NCBI RefSeq assembly: GCF_007859715.1
Contig: NZ_SJPG01000001.1
Coordinates: forward strand, 3,622,728-3,686,727
DNA length: 64,000 bases
Direction: 5' to 3'
Origin: Rubinisphaera italica
Lineage (GTDB): Bacteria > Planctomycetota > Planctomycetia > Planctomycetales > Planctomycetaceae
A program made the translations under genes and the position numbers. Shown piece after piece: positions 7,777 to 17,582 of the stretch. Every line of letters begins with the position of its first letter. Position 1 is the first letter of the stretch. The notes under the pieces are model-generated. The model saw nothing but the letters and a program-made list of their open reading frames with translations, had not been told where the DNA came from and did no database searches.

Positions 7777-9423
7777 GTGGAAGCGAAAGCTGATATGAAT
7801 CATAATGAACTTATCGAACGAACGATGAAAACGCTGGAGCGTTCGCATTCTGCCAATGCGATGGCTGCTCTGGTTCATGCATTGCAGGTTGATATCCCTG
7901 CCATTCGCGATACTGCGGCTCGGATGATATTGAGAAGTGGAAGTTCACTCGGCAAAATTGAGATCATCAAAAATATCCAGAAATTATCGCCGGATGTCGT
8001 CGCGTTACTCAGTTCGCAAAATCATGATATCGCGGTTCCACTCAGGCACTGTCTCTTACATGGTGACAGCGCTGTCGTTCTGCGTGCTTTAGATACTGTT
8101 GAATCGGCTCAATTGTATGAGGAAATCCCCATTCTGTTGCAACTGCTTCGCAAAGCGACAGGGGAAACGGCTGATCGCTGCGAGCAAGTGCTCTCGCGAC
8201 TGGTCGATTCGCTCAGCGAAAATACGGCACAGGCAAAAAATGAGAAACAGATTGCCTATCAGCAATCTTGCGAGTTAGCCATCCAACAGTTTTGGACAGA
8301 ATTATCCACCCATGAACTCTCACATCGTCCGCATGTAATCGTGGAATCGATTTTGATTCTCGCTCATGGTGATAATGCCATCGCACGCATGTTACTCAAA
8401 GATTCTTCTAACGAAATCCAGGCGATCGCATGGGATGTTTTGCAAGAATCCCGACACCCAGGCGTACTGGTTTTTTTGACTTCGGCTTTGAATGTGAAGT
8501 ATGTTTCACCGAAAATGCTGGATATCATCTCTACACGACAAGACATTGAATTCCAGCTCCAGATGATTCGTGCGACACCGATGCGCCCCTCTGTTCATCA
8601 GGAGCGAAATTATCGGCAACTCAATGGGTTGATTTGGTTACAGGCAACAGAGGAATTCTGGAAAACGATGCCTCCAGAACTCCATCCTCAGATCGTTCAA
8701 CTGATCCAACTGATGTCATTCAACGCACCAATCAAAAAGTCATTTGCGCATAGTATCTTCCTCCATGCAGCCATTCCCGCCAGAAAGGCGGCTTTAGAAT
8801 TTCAGGGGTTAATGAAGCAGGAAGAGTACGATGCCTGCGTTCTGACAGCTCTCGATTCCGATGATTCCGAAACCGAAGCCTGGGGAGTGACTCAAGTTCG
8901 CGATTCGAATCTGACCAACAAATATCGGCTGCTCGTCAATCGACTGGATAGTCCTCACGAAGAAGTCGTGAATCAGGTGCGGGACATCCTGGGGCGTTTC
9001 GATGTACAGCGTGCGATCGAGTTTTGTGAATCAGCCAAACCCTCTATCGGACCGAAACTGGCAGAGTTATTACTGAAAATTAATCCCCTTGCCATTCAGG
9101 AACTGAGCCGGGAACTGGCCAATCCCGTCCGGTCCCGCCGCCTGCGAACTGCTCAGGCGATTCATTTCATGCAACTTCAAAAGGAATTATCTCACGCACT
9201 ACTGGAATTATTGCTCGATAACGATTCCATAATACGAAGAGTCGTTGTAGAAATCCTGGCTGATGTTCCGACCCGACAAATTCTGGCAACACTCCAATCT
9301 CTGCACGACGATCCCAGCCCACGTGTTCGGGAAGCGGCTGTGGCTGCCATCGAAAATATTGTTCAAGCACTCTCGGAAGAACAGTCTCCAGATGTCGACG
9401 CGACTGTAAAGGAACGCTCATAA
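7777..9423 (+). CDS. HEAT-repeat protein, cytoplasmic
   Basis: A protein of about 548 residues built almost wholly of helical HEAT-like repeats, clearest at the C-terminus (LLDNDSIIRRVVVEILADV, then LHDDPSPRVREAAVAAIENI). There is no signal peptide or membrane segment. A GTG at 7777 and an ATG at 7795 are both possible starts; the ATG would remove six residues. The stop TAA shares a base with the ATG of the next gene, so the two are translationally coupled. HEAT proteins act as scaffolds; the partner is probably the downstream one-TM protein. Confidence 0.75.
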   Translation: MEAKADMNHNELIERTMKTLERSHSANAMAALVHALQVDIPAIRDTAARMILRSGSSLGKIEIIKNIQKLSPDVVALLSSQNHDIAVPLRHCLLHGDSAVVLRALDTVESAQLYEEIPILLQLLRKATGETADRCEQVLSRLVDSLSENTAQAKNEKQIAYQQSCELAIQQFWTELSTHELSHRPHVIVESILILAHGDNAIARMLLKDSSNEIQAIAWDVLQESRHPGVLVFLTSALNVKYVSPKMLDIISTRQDIEFQLQMIRATPMRPSVHQERNYRQLNGLIWLQATEEFWKTMPPELHPQIVQLIQLMSFNAPIKKSFAHSIFLHAAIPARKAALEFQGLMKQEEYDACVLTALDSDDSETEAWGVTQVRDSNLTNKYRLLVNRLDSPHEEVVNQVRDILGRFDVQRAIEFCESAKPSIGPKLAELLLKINPLAIQELSRELANPVRSRRLRTAQAIHFMQLQKELSHALLELLLDNDSIIRRVVVEILADVPTRQILATLQSLHDDPSPRVREAAVAAIENIVQALSEEQSPDVDATVKERS

Positions 9424-9857
9424 TGGCCCTGACAATACTCGCCGACTTATCGGATATTTCGCGTCATAGTAGAGGCTATGGCTCAACCAATTTTGTGCTG
9501 ATCCTGGCAGGATTTATTGCCATCGTCTTGATCGTTGGACTGATCATTACATTGCTGGAGAAAATCCGCTCTTCCGATTCACCAGCCGATTCGCAGAATA
9601 ATGCCTCGCTGCTGCAAACACTCGCCCAGGAACTGGGACTGACTGCAGAAGAACTTCTCTTCATAGAACAATTAGCCATTCAGGAGCAATTGCCAGTAGC
9701 CGAGTTGCTGTTCGTTGACCCCTCATTATGGAAGAGCAACCTCGATGGCGAAGCAGAAAAACGTGAGATTGCTCGCAGTGCCATGTCAAAAATTTTTGGG
9801 GTCGAAACTATGCAAAGCCAACAGCTACAAGAATCCCAACCACTCACATCGGTATAA
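9423..9857 (+). CDS. One-TM membrane protein coupled to the HEAT protein
   Basis: A 144-residue protein with a single membrane helix at about residues 24-47 (FVLILAGFIAIVLIVGLII) and a cytoplasmic-type Glu/Gln-rich helical domain after it (TLAQELGLTAEELLFIEQLA). It overlaps the preceding HEAT gene by one base. I do not recognise a named family. The domain after the helix may be a docking surface for the HEAT protein; this is inferred from gene coupling only. Confidence 0.7.
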   Translation: MALTILADLSDISRHSRGYGSTNFVLILAGFIAIVLIVGLIITLLEKIRSSDSPADSQNNASLLQTLAQELGLTAEELLFIEQLAIQEQLPVAELLFVDPSLWKSNLDGEAEKREIARSAMSKIFGVETMQSQQLQESQPLTSV

Positions 9858-9893
9858 GAGATTAAAGTTAAGGTCGATTCGAACTTCTAACGT

Positions 9894-9963
9894 GGCCAGT
9901 GTTCAGCAGTGTGTAGGTAAATCATTATTCCACTCCCCTCTGGCAGCTTAACACTGGCCTTTT
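9894..9963 (+). terminator. Long-loop terminator after the HEAT/TM operon
   Basis: GGCCAGTGTT (9894-9903) pairs perfectly with AACACTGGCC (9950-9959), followed by TTTT. The enclosed 46 bases are unusually long for an intrinsic terminator loop. It lies between convergent genes. Confidence 0.6.
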
Positions 9964-9973
9964 CGCCCGATCC

Positions 9974-10480
9974 TCACTCGGTTAACTCATCCGCCGTATG
10001 GACCAAGGCAGCCAGGATGTCCATCGTGGTGATAATTCCCGTCAGCACACTTCGCGAGTTCGTTACGGGAATACGGTGTGTGTGAAAGTCGCACATCAGT
10101 CGAGCGACATCGATTAATGTGGCATTCTCGGTAACAGAAGGAGCATTTTCTGTCATGCGATCGACTACTCGTTCCTGTGCAGCCGAGGTTTTCATTAGTT
10201 TTTCGAGAGCAGCTGCAGAGATGATACCCGATTCGACACCAGAGACCTCTTTCTGATTCTCCCCTCCGGTTTGATTCCGTTTGACACCGGTTAAATTTCG
10301 CAATGAAAACGTGCCGACCAGATGTCCCCTGCTGTTAACGACCGGAGCACCAGAATGCTTATGTTCTTTAAGCATCTCAACGGCATCGACCAGAGTCGTC
10401 TCTTCTGGAAGAACGAGAACTTCGGTCGACATCACATCGCGGGCGACCAATGTTCCCAGTCGTCCTGGCATCCTGTTCAT
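9974..10480 (-). CDS. CBS-domain pair protein
   Basis: A 168-residue protein consisting of two CBS motifs (VARDVMSTEVLVLPEETTL with SGAPVVNSRGHLVGTFS, and VVDRMTENAPSVTENATL with HRIPVTNSRSVLTGIITTMDIL). CBS pairs usually bind adenosine nucleotides and sense energy state. The ATG at 10480 is chosen because GAGGGAGAAG lies directly upstream; an in-frame ATG at 10504 would place that sequence inside the gene. It starts 25 bases after the stop of shc and is probably cotranscribed with it. Confidence 0.88.
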   Translation of the reverse strand: MNRMPGRLGTLVARDVMSTEVLVLPEETTLVDAVEMLKEHKHSGAPVVNSRGHLVGTFSLRNLTGVKRNQTGGENQKEVSGVESGIISAAALEKLMKTSAAQERVVDRMTENAPSVTENATLIDVARLMCDFHTHRIPVTNSRSVLTGIITTMDILAALVHTADELTE

Positions 10481-10505
10481 TGCTTCTCCCTCGATTAACT
10501 TCATC

Positions 10506-12728
10506 TCAAGACGGTGTCGTTATGCGAGCCGCTTGACGATATCTCGCCAATGCCAACAGTGGAAAATAAATCCTGTAATAATGGTAACGCAGATAGAACA
10601 CCTTGGGAAATCCTGTCCCGGTAAATTCAGTCTCATTCCACGACCCGTCGGCTTGTTGAGTCTCGATCAAATAACGGACAGCATCGGAAACAGCCGTCGA
10701 ATGCGATTCCCCAGCAGCAACCAGAGCCAGAATTGCCCAGGCTGTTTGTGAAGGTGTCTCGACCCCTGTCCCTTTTAATTCTGGCCTGTCATAAGATTCA
10801 GGGGTCTCGCCCCAGCCGCCATTAGCTTGTTGACGAGCTTTCAGCCAGCAAATTGACTTCTGGATGCGGGCATCTTCAGGAGAGATCCCAACAGCAATCA
10901 AACCGACAACAACCTGCCAGGTCCCATATATGTAATTCACTCCCCATCGCCCGGGCCAGCTTCCGTCCTCTTCCTGATGTTCCCACAAAAAAGTCAACGC
11001 CTTTTGAATCGCCTCGTGCTGGGAATTCACACCTAACATCGCCAGTGCTTCCAGAACACGAGCGGTAATATCGGGCGTGGGCGGATCGATCATCGCATTA
11101 TGATCGGCAAAGGGAACGCGGGTTAACAGTTCAAAATCATTATTGGAATCGAACGCTCCCCATCCCCCGTTTTTTGATTGCATCGCCAGTAACCACTGCA
11201 CTCCGCGGCGAAACGCATCCAGACTCGGCTGCAGACGAGAGACATCACTCATTGCCGATTGCCAGTGCTCAGACTTTCCAGACACTATAGTTGAAAGTCG
11301 TTTTTCCAGACTCCGCTCCGACTGAGGAACCAATTCCGCCAGCCAGTCGGCATGTAAATCATCGGGCAAGCTTTTTAAAAGTGCCATCAAAACCATCGCG
11401 GTATCATCGACATCGGGATAAAACTCGTTGTTGAATTCAAAGCACCACCCCCCCGGCTCCACATCGCGATGCGTAATACTCCAGTCGCCATAAGAACGGA
11501 TTTCCTGAGCCCGCATCCACTTCGAACTAGCCGCGACTGCTTCTTTACAATCAGCCTGACCAGTTTCTGCCAATGCCAATGTCGCAATCGAGGTATCCCA
11601 CACGGGAGATTTGCAAGGCTGCAATCGAACCGTCTTTTCTCCCTGAGCATTTTTGCCCTGGAGAATCAGAGCATCCAGTTGTTGCCGCGTTGTGACAACT
11701 TCATAGGAATCGTCTTCGAATCCCAGCGATTTCAGAGCGACCAGCGACCAGACAATCGGCGGAAAAATCGCTCCGAGTCCATCGCTGTTCTGCAATCGCT
11801 CCAGAATCCAGCCAGCCGCGATTCGAATCGATTTATTTCGCAGCGGTGGTCCGCCACATCGTTCAATCAGTTTGTAACCACGATCAAATTGACGAAACAT
11901 CCACGCCCACGGAATCCGCGAGCGGTAAGAAAGATCGTCGACTTTCTCCGTCACATCATTACAGATGGGAAGCTTGCGGGCCGACTTGATGAACAGTTCT
12001 TCAATCTGCTGCTCTTCCGGCAAATCCCGATGGGGCTTGTAGGCCCACAGCAAACTCAGGGGCATTAAAATCGTTCGCGACCAGGCCGACATATCGTAAA
12101 TGGACAGCCGGGTCCAGCGAGGCAAAAGCACCAGTTCAGGCGGCACAGCCGGGCACTGGTGATAGCTGATCAAACCGAGTAGAGCCATATAATATCGCGT
12201 AAAACTGTTGACCTTCTCCGCCCCGCCCGCTGCCAGAATTGCCTCGCGAGCACGCTGCATGTATTCGGCTTCGGGAGCATGCCCGGTAATTTTCAATGCC
12301 CAGTACGCTTTGACTGATGCACTGATTTCCAATGGCCCATTTGGAAACAACGCCCAGCCATCATGCGAACATTGCTGCTCCACAATATACGCGGCTGCGG
12401 CTTTGGCAGACTCTGAGTTTTCTTCGCCTAAATAAGCCAGCAGGAGAATGTACTCCGACTCGAGAATCGTATCCCCTTCCAACTCGGCTACCCAGAATCC
12501 TTCGGCGTGCTGTCGCTCTTTCAGAAACTGAGCCGTCGCAGAAATCGCTTTGCCCAAAGGGCTTGGATCATTTTGATCGCCCCCGAAGAATTCAGAACGA
12601 TTGACACTGACAGGAAATTCGGGAGCGGAACCTGAGTTAAAATCGGTCTGTGCAAAGCGTGCATCTGGTCGTCCTGACTCCATCTCGTCCCACTCCATCC
12701 TGAAGAGATCTGCATATTCATTATTCAT
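10506..12728 (-). CDS. shc: Squalene-hopene cyclase
   Basis: A 740-residue terpene cyclase that converts squalene to hopene for hopanoid membrane lipids; it acts at the inner membrane surface. The protonating motif DVDDTA is at about residue 430, and several QW repeats are visible (QSKNGGWGAFD, QQANGGWGE, QQADGSWNE). The C-terminus has the expected GFPKVFYLRYHYYRIYFPLLAL. The N-terminal 60 residues are longer and more polar than usual. No squalene synthesis genes are adjacent. Confidence 0.95.
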   Translation of the reverse strand: MNNEYADLFRMEWDEMESGRPDARFAQTDFNSGSAPEFPVSVNRSEFFGGDQNDPSPLGKAISATAQFLKERQHAEGFWVAELEGDTILESEYILLLAYLGEENSESAKAAAAYIVEQQCSHDGWALFPNGPLEISASVKAYWALKITGHAPEAEYMQRAREAILAAGGAEKVNSFTRYYMALLGLISYHQCPAVPPELVLLPRWTRLSIYDMSAWSRTILMPLSLLWAYKPHRDLPEEQQIEELFIKSARKLPICNDVTEKVDDLSYRSRIPWAWMFRQFDRGYKLIERCGGPPLRNKSIRIAAGWILERLQNSDGLGAIFPPIVWSLVALKSLGFEDDSYEVVTTRQQLDALILQGKNAQGEKTVRLQPCKSPVWDTSIATLALAETGQADCKEAVAASSKWMRAQEIRSYGDWSITHRDVEPGGWCFEFNNEFYPDVDDTAMVLMALLKSLPDDLHADWLAELVPQSERSLEKRLSTIVSGKSEHWQSAMSDVSRLQPSLDAFRRGVQWLLAMQSKNGGWGAFDSNNDFELLTRVPFADHNAMIDPPTPDITARVLEALAMLGVNSQHEAIQKALTFLWEHQEEDGSWPGRWGVNYIYGTWQVVVGLIAVGISPEDARIQKSICWLKARQQANGGWGETPESYDRPELKGTGVETPSQTAWAILALVAAGESHSTAVSDAVRYLIETQQADGSWNETEFTGTGFPKVFYLRYHYYRIYFPLLALARYRQAARITTPS

Positions 12729-13035
12729 CGAGCAACGGCGGATAATATGCTGTGAGCCAAATGATAGTCAAATCTGGATAATAAATCATCCTCTGTTTTC
12801 AATCCGATGGACAAATATCTCCGTAGGAATCTGATTTTCAGAACCGCAGATTCACACGGATAAACGCAGATTTTTTTGCATCCGTGATTATCCGTGTTCA
12901 TCCGCGGTTCCACTTCAAAATGTGATATGCCGCAAGAATGAAGCCGATAAACTCTGATTAACCTTGCGATTTGCTCTCTTCAGACTATTCTCAATTAGTA
13001 GACTTTTTGATTATTCTACCAGAACGGATCGGATT
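12729..13035. other. Gap with a GAACCGC hairpin repeat
   Basis: Divergent region upstream of shc and the 13036 gene. Bases 12841-12910 form an imperfect inverted repeat: left arm GAACCGCAGATTCACACGGA, right arm the complement ending in ATCCGCGGTTC. The same family recurs at 50182-50250. Nothing else was recognised. Confidence 0.7.
12841..12910. repeat. GAACCGC-family inverted repeat, copy 1
   Basis: About 30-bp arms with a few mismatches and a T-rich loop. The arms consist of repeated (A/C)ACGGAT-like units, and a second full copy lies at 50182-50250 with a half copy near 41981-42000. Confidence 0.75.
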
Positions 13036-13326
13036 ATGGATTTCGTATCTCACGAACTGACACGGGACATGCGTCTGTATGTGCCGCATAATGATGGGTG
13101 GGAGGCAGTCGTTAAACCGAATGCCGTCAAAGAATACTGCTACTATCGCAACCCGGGCGAAGAACATTTTCATCTACTGCAGACCGGTGAACTTTATGTG
13201 ACCAGAGGCAGCGAAAAAGTCTGTCTCAACTGCGCGATGCGTCAGGGTATCCTGACCGATAACCGCCAACACTGGCAAGAGCCGAAAAAATCGCGGAAGA
13301 CTTCGGCGGATGAGAAGTTGATTTAG
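13036..13326 (+). CDS. Small hypothetical protein, 96 aa
   Basis: A 96-residue soluble protein starting MDFVSHELTR. It has HFHLLQTGELYVTRGSEKVC, followed by CLNCAMRQG with closely spaced cysteines and a basic C-terminus. I do not recognise a family. The region upstream of ATG 13036 is not protein-like, so this start is preferred over the in-frame ATG at 12964. Confidence 0.6.
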   Translation: MDFVSHELTRDMRLYVPHNDGWEAVVKPNAVKEYCYYRNPGEEHFHLLQTGELYVTRGSEKVCLNCAMRQGILTDNRQHWQEPKKSRKTSADEKLI

Positions 13327-13430
13327 ACCGCTCGTCGTCCGTAAACAACTTGCACTTTTAATTTATTGAGGAAAGTACCTGCGACGATTACACCCCATCC
13401 CGAAGAAAATATATTCCAGTCGAAACACGG

Positions 13431-13907
13431 TTGATCAAGAATTTGCGTCAATGGCGTGCAAATCATGAAGAGTTATTTGAAGAAGATTGCACAGTCCGAT
13501 ACGAGATTGCCAGTAACCTTGAATATTATATTTATGAATGTTACAGCTATTTGCCAAAATTAACTGGCGACTGGTTCACTGATGGAATCAAAGAACTTGA
13601 GATACATCATTCCTCGAATAAGCCAAACTGCTTCAAGCTCCTTGGATCAGTCTGGATGCTAGGAAATGAGTCTGGTTCTATAATAGAACCATTTGAAATT
13701 GACATCACACTGAATCCATTGAATGATCAATATTTTGCAAAGACAAAATTTCGTTTCGGCTTCAAAGGTTCAAATCGACCGTCAAAATTAACAAAGTATA
13801 ATTTTTATGTCGCTGGAGCCATGGATAATCGGCCTCGACGCAGTTGCGATTGGAGAATCGCAATCGAATTGTCACCGCCCGACCCAAGTGGTCATGAACT
13901 TGAGTAG
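13431..13907 (+). CDS. Hypothetical protein with uncertain start
   Basis: A soluble protein of at least 158 residues, beta-rich in the middle (FEIDITLNPLNDQYFAKTKF) and AT-rich compared with its neighbours. The only standard start found is TTG at 13431, without a good ribosome binding site. The frame stays open and protein-like upstream to 13362 (residues reading PSRRKYIPVETRL just before the TTG), where no ATG, GTG or TTG is found. Either an ATT start after TTATTGAGGAA is used or the gene has lost its 5' end. No family recognised. Confidence 0.5.
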   Translation: MIKNLRQWRANHEELFEEDCTVRYEIASNLEYYIYECYSYLPKLTGDWFTDGIKELEIHHSSNKPNCFKLLGSVWMLGNESGSIIEPFEIDITLNPLNDQYFAKTKFRFGFKGSNRPSKLTKYNFYVAGAMDNRPRRSCDWRIAIELSPPDPSGHELE

Positions 13908-14054
13908 TATGATATTAGGACACACTGGAATTCAAGAAGGTTACTTTAAGAATCAAATAAACTAGTACATTCTCAGGATAAAGAAATTCAATCTTATCTT
14001 GAGAAACTGAAATAATATCAGACCCTTGATTTCGCTACTTATCAAGATTCCCAA

Positions 14055-14490
14055 TCAGGCTTCATGACCTGATTGAGAACGGCGGATTGCCACCATGTGA
14101 ATCGTCGCACCCTTCCGAAAAATCGCTGCTAAGATACTCAATCCAACGGCAATCGGGGAAAGCAGAATCACGAGAAAGCTTTCAACCACCATCACGGCCC
14201 AACTGCTCAGCTGTTTTTTCCCGAGTTTTTCGTGATTATGCAATCGCGTATAGAGCCGATTTCGGGGAAACCAGCCCGTCTTATTGAGGGCACTCTGGAT
14301 CCAGCCAAACGGATTTTGCCTGAGGCTGAAATGGTGCTGGGAATGGCATGTAATCCGGTTGAATCCAGCAATCTCATCAGTGCGGGGAGTGAGAAATGAA
14401 ATAAATGCCGGGGAGGATCGAGATGAAACCAGTCTGCTCCGGACCACCGCGCCTGCCAGCTGAAAAAATTAGGGGACTGTGACAATTAGG
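14055..14490 (-). pseudogene. Decayed SAM-dependent methyltransferase (C-terminal remnant)
   Basis: Two minus-strand frames together give the C-terminal third of a class I methyltransferase. The first (from about 14485) reads PNFFSWQARWSGADWFHLDP, then PRHLFHFS. The second carries HHFSLRQNPFGWIQSALN and a C-terminal membrane stretch ending near 14055. The expected protein has these in a row, so a frameshift lies near 14350-14370. The N-terminal SAM-binding half is missing beyond 14490. This kind of protein with a C-terminal hydrophobic part occurs next to sugar-transfer genes, but none is here. Confidence 0.7.
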
Positions 14491-14551
14491 TTGTGTTGAA
14501 AAGCGTTGAAAAGTCATTCAGGGGAAATGAATTGACCCCGTGAGTGATGAT

Positions 14552-14911
14552 TCAATCTCTATTTACTCTGCTGGTCTGGTGCTTTTTGAATATCCAGATC
14601 GCAAAAGCAGCCAATGAAAGTATTATCATTGATACCATGATCGTTGAAATGACCATTGTGAAGGGACTGCTAAAAAACTGAATCGAACCTCCAAGACAGT
14701 AACCCCATTGATCGGAAAAAAATAAGGAAGAAGAATCTGTTTTAAAAATTCCGCACATGCGACCGGTTGCATCATGAAACGTGTAATCATACTGAACTAT
14801 AATCGCATGGGCAGGCGTTGGGGATGTTGATGGAACCGATGAGGTAGCAGGAGTTGATGCAAAGGCAAATAATACGCAACTGGAAAGGAGAACTGAATTT
14901 ATTCCCATCAT
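14552..14911 (-). CDS. Small exported one-TM protein
   Basis: A 119-residue protein with a signal peptide (residues 1-20, ending near FASTPATS), a short Ser/Thr/Pro stretch, a small domain with two cysteines (RMCGIF and WGYCLGG), and a C-terminal membrane helix at about 84-107 followed by basic residues. It looks like a small membrane-anchored envelope protein. No family recognised; its neighbour is the methyltransferase remnant. Confidence 0.55.
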   Translation of the reverse strand: MMGINSVLLSSCVLFAFASTPATSSVPSTSPTPAHAIIVQYDYTFHDATGRMCGIFKTDSSSLFFSDQWGYCLGGSIQFFSSPFTMVISTIMVSMIILSLAAFAIWIFKKHQTSRVNRD

Positions 14912-15218
14912 TAATACACTGAAGATAAATTGAATTCAGAATTTCAATCGAATGCATCACATTCACTCCGCGAATGCTGTGAATTGATCTGATTCGAATT
15001 CATCGAACCAGATTTTCAGGTTCTACGGTACAATATTCGCACAATTGTTCTTCTTTGACTGGTTTGACTGGTTTCTATTCGAATCCTAGTATCATCAGGT
15101 GAAACATTGGACGTTGAGCGGTCGGATTGCCAGCCGTTCATTCTCTCATTAAATAAATATTGAATCCCGGCGTGATGCCGTTGAGATAGCGTATTAGAAG
15201 GTTTTCAGGTAAGCACAT
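14912..15218. other. Upstream region of ftsH with a candidate promoter
   Basis: A promoter-like pair, TTGACT (15064-15069) and TAGTAT (15087-15092) with a 17-bp spacer, lies about 130 bases before ftsH. It gives a long leader of unknown use. A second TTTGACTGG copy sits just upstream. No coding frame is convincing here. Confidence 0.4.
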
Positions 15219-17390
15219 ATGAGTAAACCACCATACGGATCCAATGAGAATCCAGAACCGCCTGAGGAAGGGTCTTCGCGTAAGAAAGAGAAAAAGCCAT
15301 CCAGTGTTTCCTTCTGGTTGCTGCTGATCGGCGGTGTGCTCCTCGCTGCTGTGTTCACTTATATTACAAATGATACTCAGGTTAAGAAGATCAAGCTCAG
15401 CGAATTTGAACGCAAGCTCGATTCCGGCGAGTTCAATAAAGACAATGTCCACGAACTGGTTTTTGGCATAACATCGGTCACGTTTCAGAATCTTTCCAAA
15501 GCAGATGCTGCTGCTCTGGGAAAAAATCAGGCTGCCAGTGTAGATGATTCTAAGCCTGCTGCAGATGTTCCAGATGAAGACGGAACCAGTGAAACAGAAT
15601 CTGAAGAATCAGCCAAAGATGATGCCAAAACGGCTGACACAAAAAGCCTGCTGAAATATCGAATTAATATCGTCGGGATTCCTTCTGAAACGCTCGCGGG
15701 TGTGAAAGAAACGCTCAAAGCCAACGAAATCGATTACGATGGTTCCTCGCCGCCGGCTCAAATCGAATCGCTATTGTATTTGCTTTTCCTCGTCTTATTC
15801 ATCCTGTTCTTCATCATGATGTTTCGTCGCATGGGCGGAGCTGGTGGAGCGATGTCGTTCGGTAGAACTCGCGGCAAACTTGTTTCGCAGGACGATGTCA
15901 AAACAACATTCGGCGATGTGGCAGGAATTGATGAAGCGGTGAGTGAACTGCGGGAAGTCGTCGAATTTCTGAAAACGCCGGCCAAATACCAAGCCTTAGG
16001 CGGTCGTATTCCCCGCGGAGTTTTACTTGTCGGCCCTCCGGGAACTGGAAAAACATTGCTTGCTCGAGCGGTAGCCGGGGAAGCGGGAGTTCCGTTTTAC
16101 GGACTCTCCGGTTCTGACTTCGTCGAGATGTTCGTCGGCGTAGGTGCGGCTCGCGTTCGCGATACTTTCCAGCAGGCGATTCAACGTTCACCCAGCATTA
16201 TCTTTATCGATGAACTCGATGCACTCGGTAAAACTCGCGGCAGCGGAATGCCGGGCGGACACGATGAGCGTGAACAAACTCTCAACGCATTGCTTGTTGA
16301 AATGGACGGGTTTTCGAATGAAACCTCAGTCATCGTCATGGGAGCCACAAACCGTCCGGAAACTCTCGACCCTGCCTTAATGCGTCCCGGTCGATTCGAT
16401 CGGCATGTGTTGGTGGACAAGCCAGACTACAAAGGTCGCGAGCAGATTCTGAAAGTTCACGCCTCACGCATCAAAATGGGAGAAGATGTCAATCTGGGCC
16501 GGCTCGCGAAACTGACTCCCGGCTTTTCCGGTGCAGATCTGGCCAACCTGGCCAACGAAGCCGCTTTGCTGGCCGCTCGTAACGATAAGAAACATGTGAC
16601 GATGGCGGAATTCGAAGAAGCAATCGAACGTGTGGTCGCTGGTCTCGAAAAAAGCACGCGAATTATTGGTGATGAGGAACGGACACGGGTTGCGTACCAC
16701 GAATGCGGACACGCGCTGGTCGCCTGCTGTCTACCAAAGACCGATCCAGTTCACAAAATCTCAATTATCCCGCGCGGATTTGGTGCGCTGGGATATATCC
16801 TGCAGAGACCGACCGATGATCGTTATCTGGTCACAAAATCCGAACTGGAAAATCGGATCTGCGTGATGTTGGGCGGTCTGGCATCTGAACGTGTAATTTA
16901 CAGTGAACAGTCAACAGGCGCGCAAAATGACCTCGAAAGAGCTTCCGATATGTCACGACGTATGGTGACAGAATTCGGCATGAGCGCGAAAATGGGAACG
17001 GTCAATTATTCCACGGCCAGGCGTTCTCCGTTTTTAGCAGGCAGTGGAAGCAGTGTCGATTACGAACATTCTCAGGACACCCTTCGTGAGATCGATCAGG
17101 AAGTCAAATCGATTATCGATACCTGCCTGGCAGAAGTGACTGGTATGTTGGAAACGCACAAGGACATTCTGGAACATATGACACGAGACCTGATTGAAAT
17201 GGAAGTCATGGACTCTAAGCATCTCGAATCCATACTCAATCAATATGAAAATGGCCCAAAAATCCCCTCCAGCGCTCATACCGACCCGGCAATCAATCAT
17301 GGGCAAGAAATGGCGCTGGAGCATCAAGAAAAAGAAGAGTCAGAAGAAACGCCTTCAGATACCGAGAAGCCGGACAAAACTCAGGAATAA
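15219..17390 (+). CDS. ftsH: ATP-dependent zinc metalloprotease FtsH
   Basis: A 723-residue membrane AAA protease that degrades misfolded and regulatory membrane proteins. Order: short cytoplasmic N-terminus, membrane helix at about 29-49, a periplasmic segment with an acidic Glu/Asp/Ser-rich insert near 105-145, second helix near 186-204, AAA module with Walker A GPPGTGKT (about 271-278), Walker [12 protein letters not shown], second region of homology [19 protein letters not shown], and zinc motif HECGH at about 494-498. The tail is Glu/Lys-rich. An AGG-type ribosome binding site precedes the ATG. Confidence 0.97.
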   Translation: MSKPPYGSNENPEPPEEGSSRKKEKKPSSVSFWLLLIGGVLLAAVFTYITNDTQVKKIKLSEFERKLDSGEFNKDNVHELVFGITSVTFQNLSKADAAALGKNQAASVDDSKPAADVPDEDGTSETESEESAKDDAKTADTKSLLKYRINIVGIPSETLAGVKETLKANEIDYDGSSPPAQIESLLYLLFLVLFILFFIMMFRRMGGAGGAMSFGRTRGKLVSQDDVKTTFGDVAGIDEAVSELREVVEFLKTPAKYQALGGRIPRGVLLVGPPGTGKTLLARAVAGEAGVPFYGLSGSDFVEMFVGVGAARVRDTFQQAIQRSPSIIFIDELDALGKTRGSGMPGGHDEREQTLNALLVEMDGFSNETSVIVMGATNRPETLDPALMRPGRFDRHVLVDKPDYKGREQILKVHASRIKMGEDVNLGRLAKLTPGFSGADLANLANEAALLAARNDKKHVTMAEFEEAIERVVAGLEKSTRIIGDEERTRVAYHECGHALVACCLPKTDPVHKISIIPRGFGALGYILQRPTDDRYLVTKSELENRICVMLGGLASERVIYSEQSTGAQNDLERASDMSRRMVTEFGMSAKMGTVNYSTARRSPFLAGSGSSVDYEHSQDTLREIDQEVKSIIDTCLAEVTGMLETHKDILEHMTRDLIEMEVMDSKHLESILNQYENGPKIPSSAHTDPAINHGQEMALEHQEKEESEETPSDTEKPDKTQE

Positions 17391-17582
17391 TGTGCAACGG
17401 GGTTTAGACTCATCAGAATTGAGAAACAGCAGAGAATCAGCTATCGTGCACATTCGTATTAAGCTCGCGAAATCGATGCCGTCTGACCATGCTCTAAATC
17501 AGCATCGGGATTGGCATCAATTTGAATAACTCCTGAACTGCCACCCACCTCAAATATTTCATTGTTCAAAGGAACTCCCACC

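Noticed and set aside
11469..12068. Long plus-strand frame antisense to shc
   Set aside because: It is the complement of a well-defined cyclase gene and its residues have no family pattern.
15058..15095. TTCGAATCC stretch resembling a tRNA T-loop
   Set aside because: No acceptor stem, anticodon stem or CCA end can be matched around it; the T/C-rich area is explained better as a promoter.
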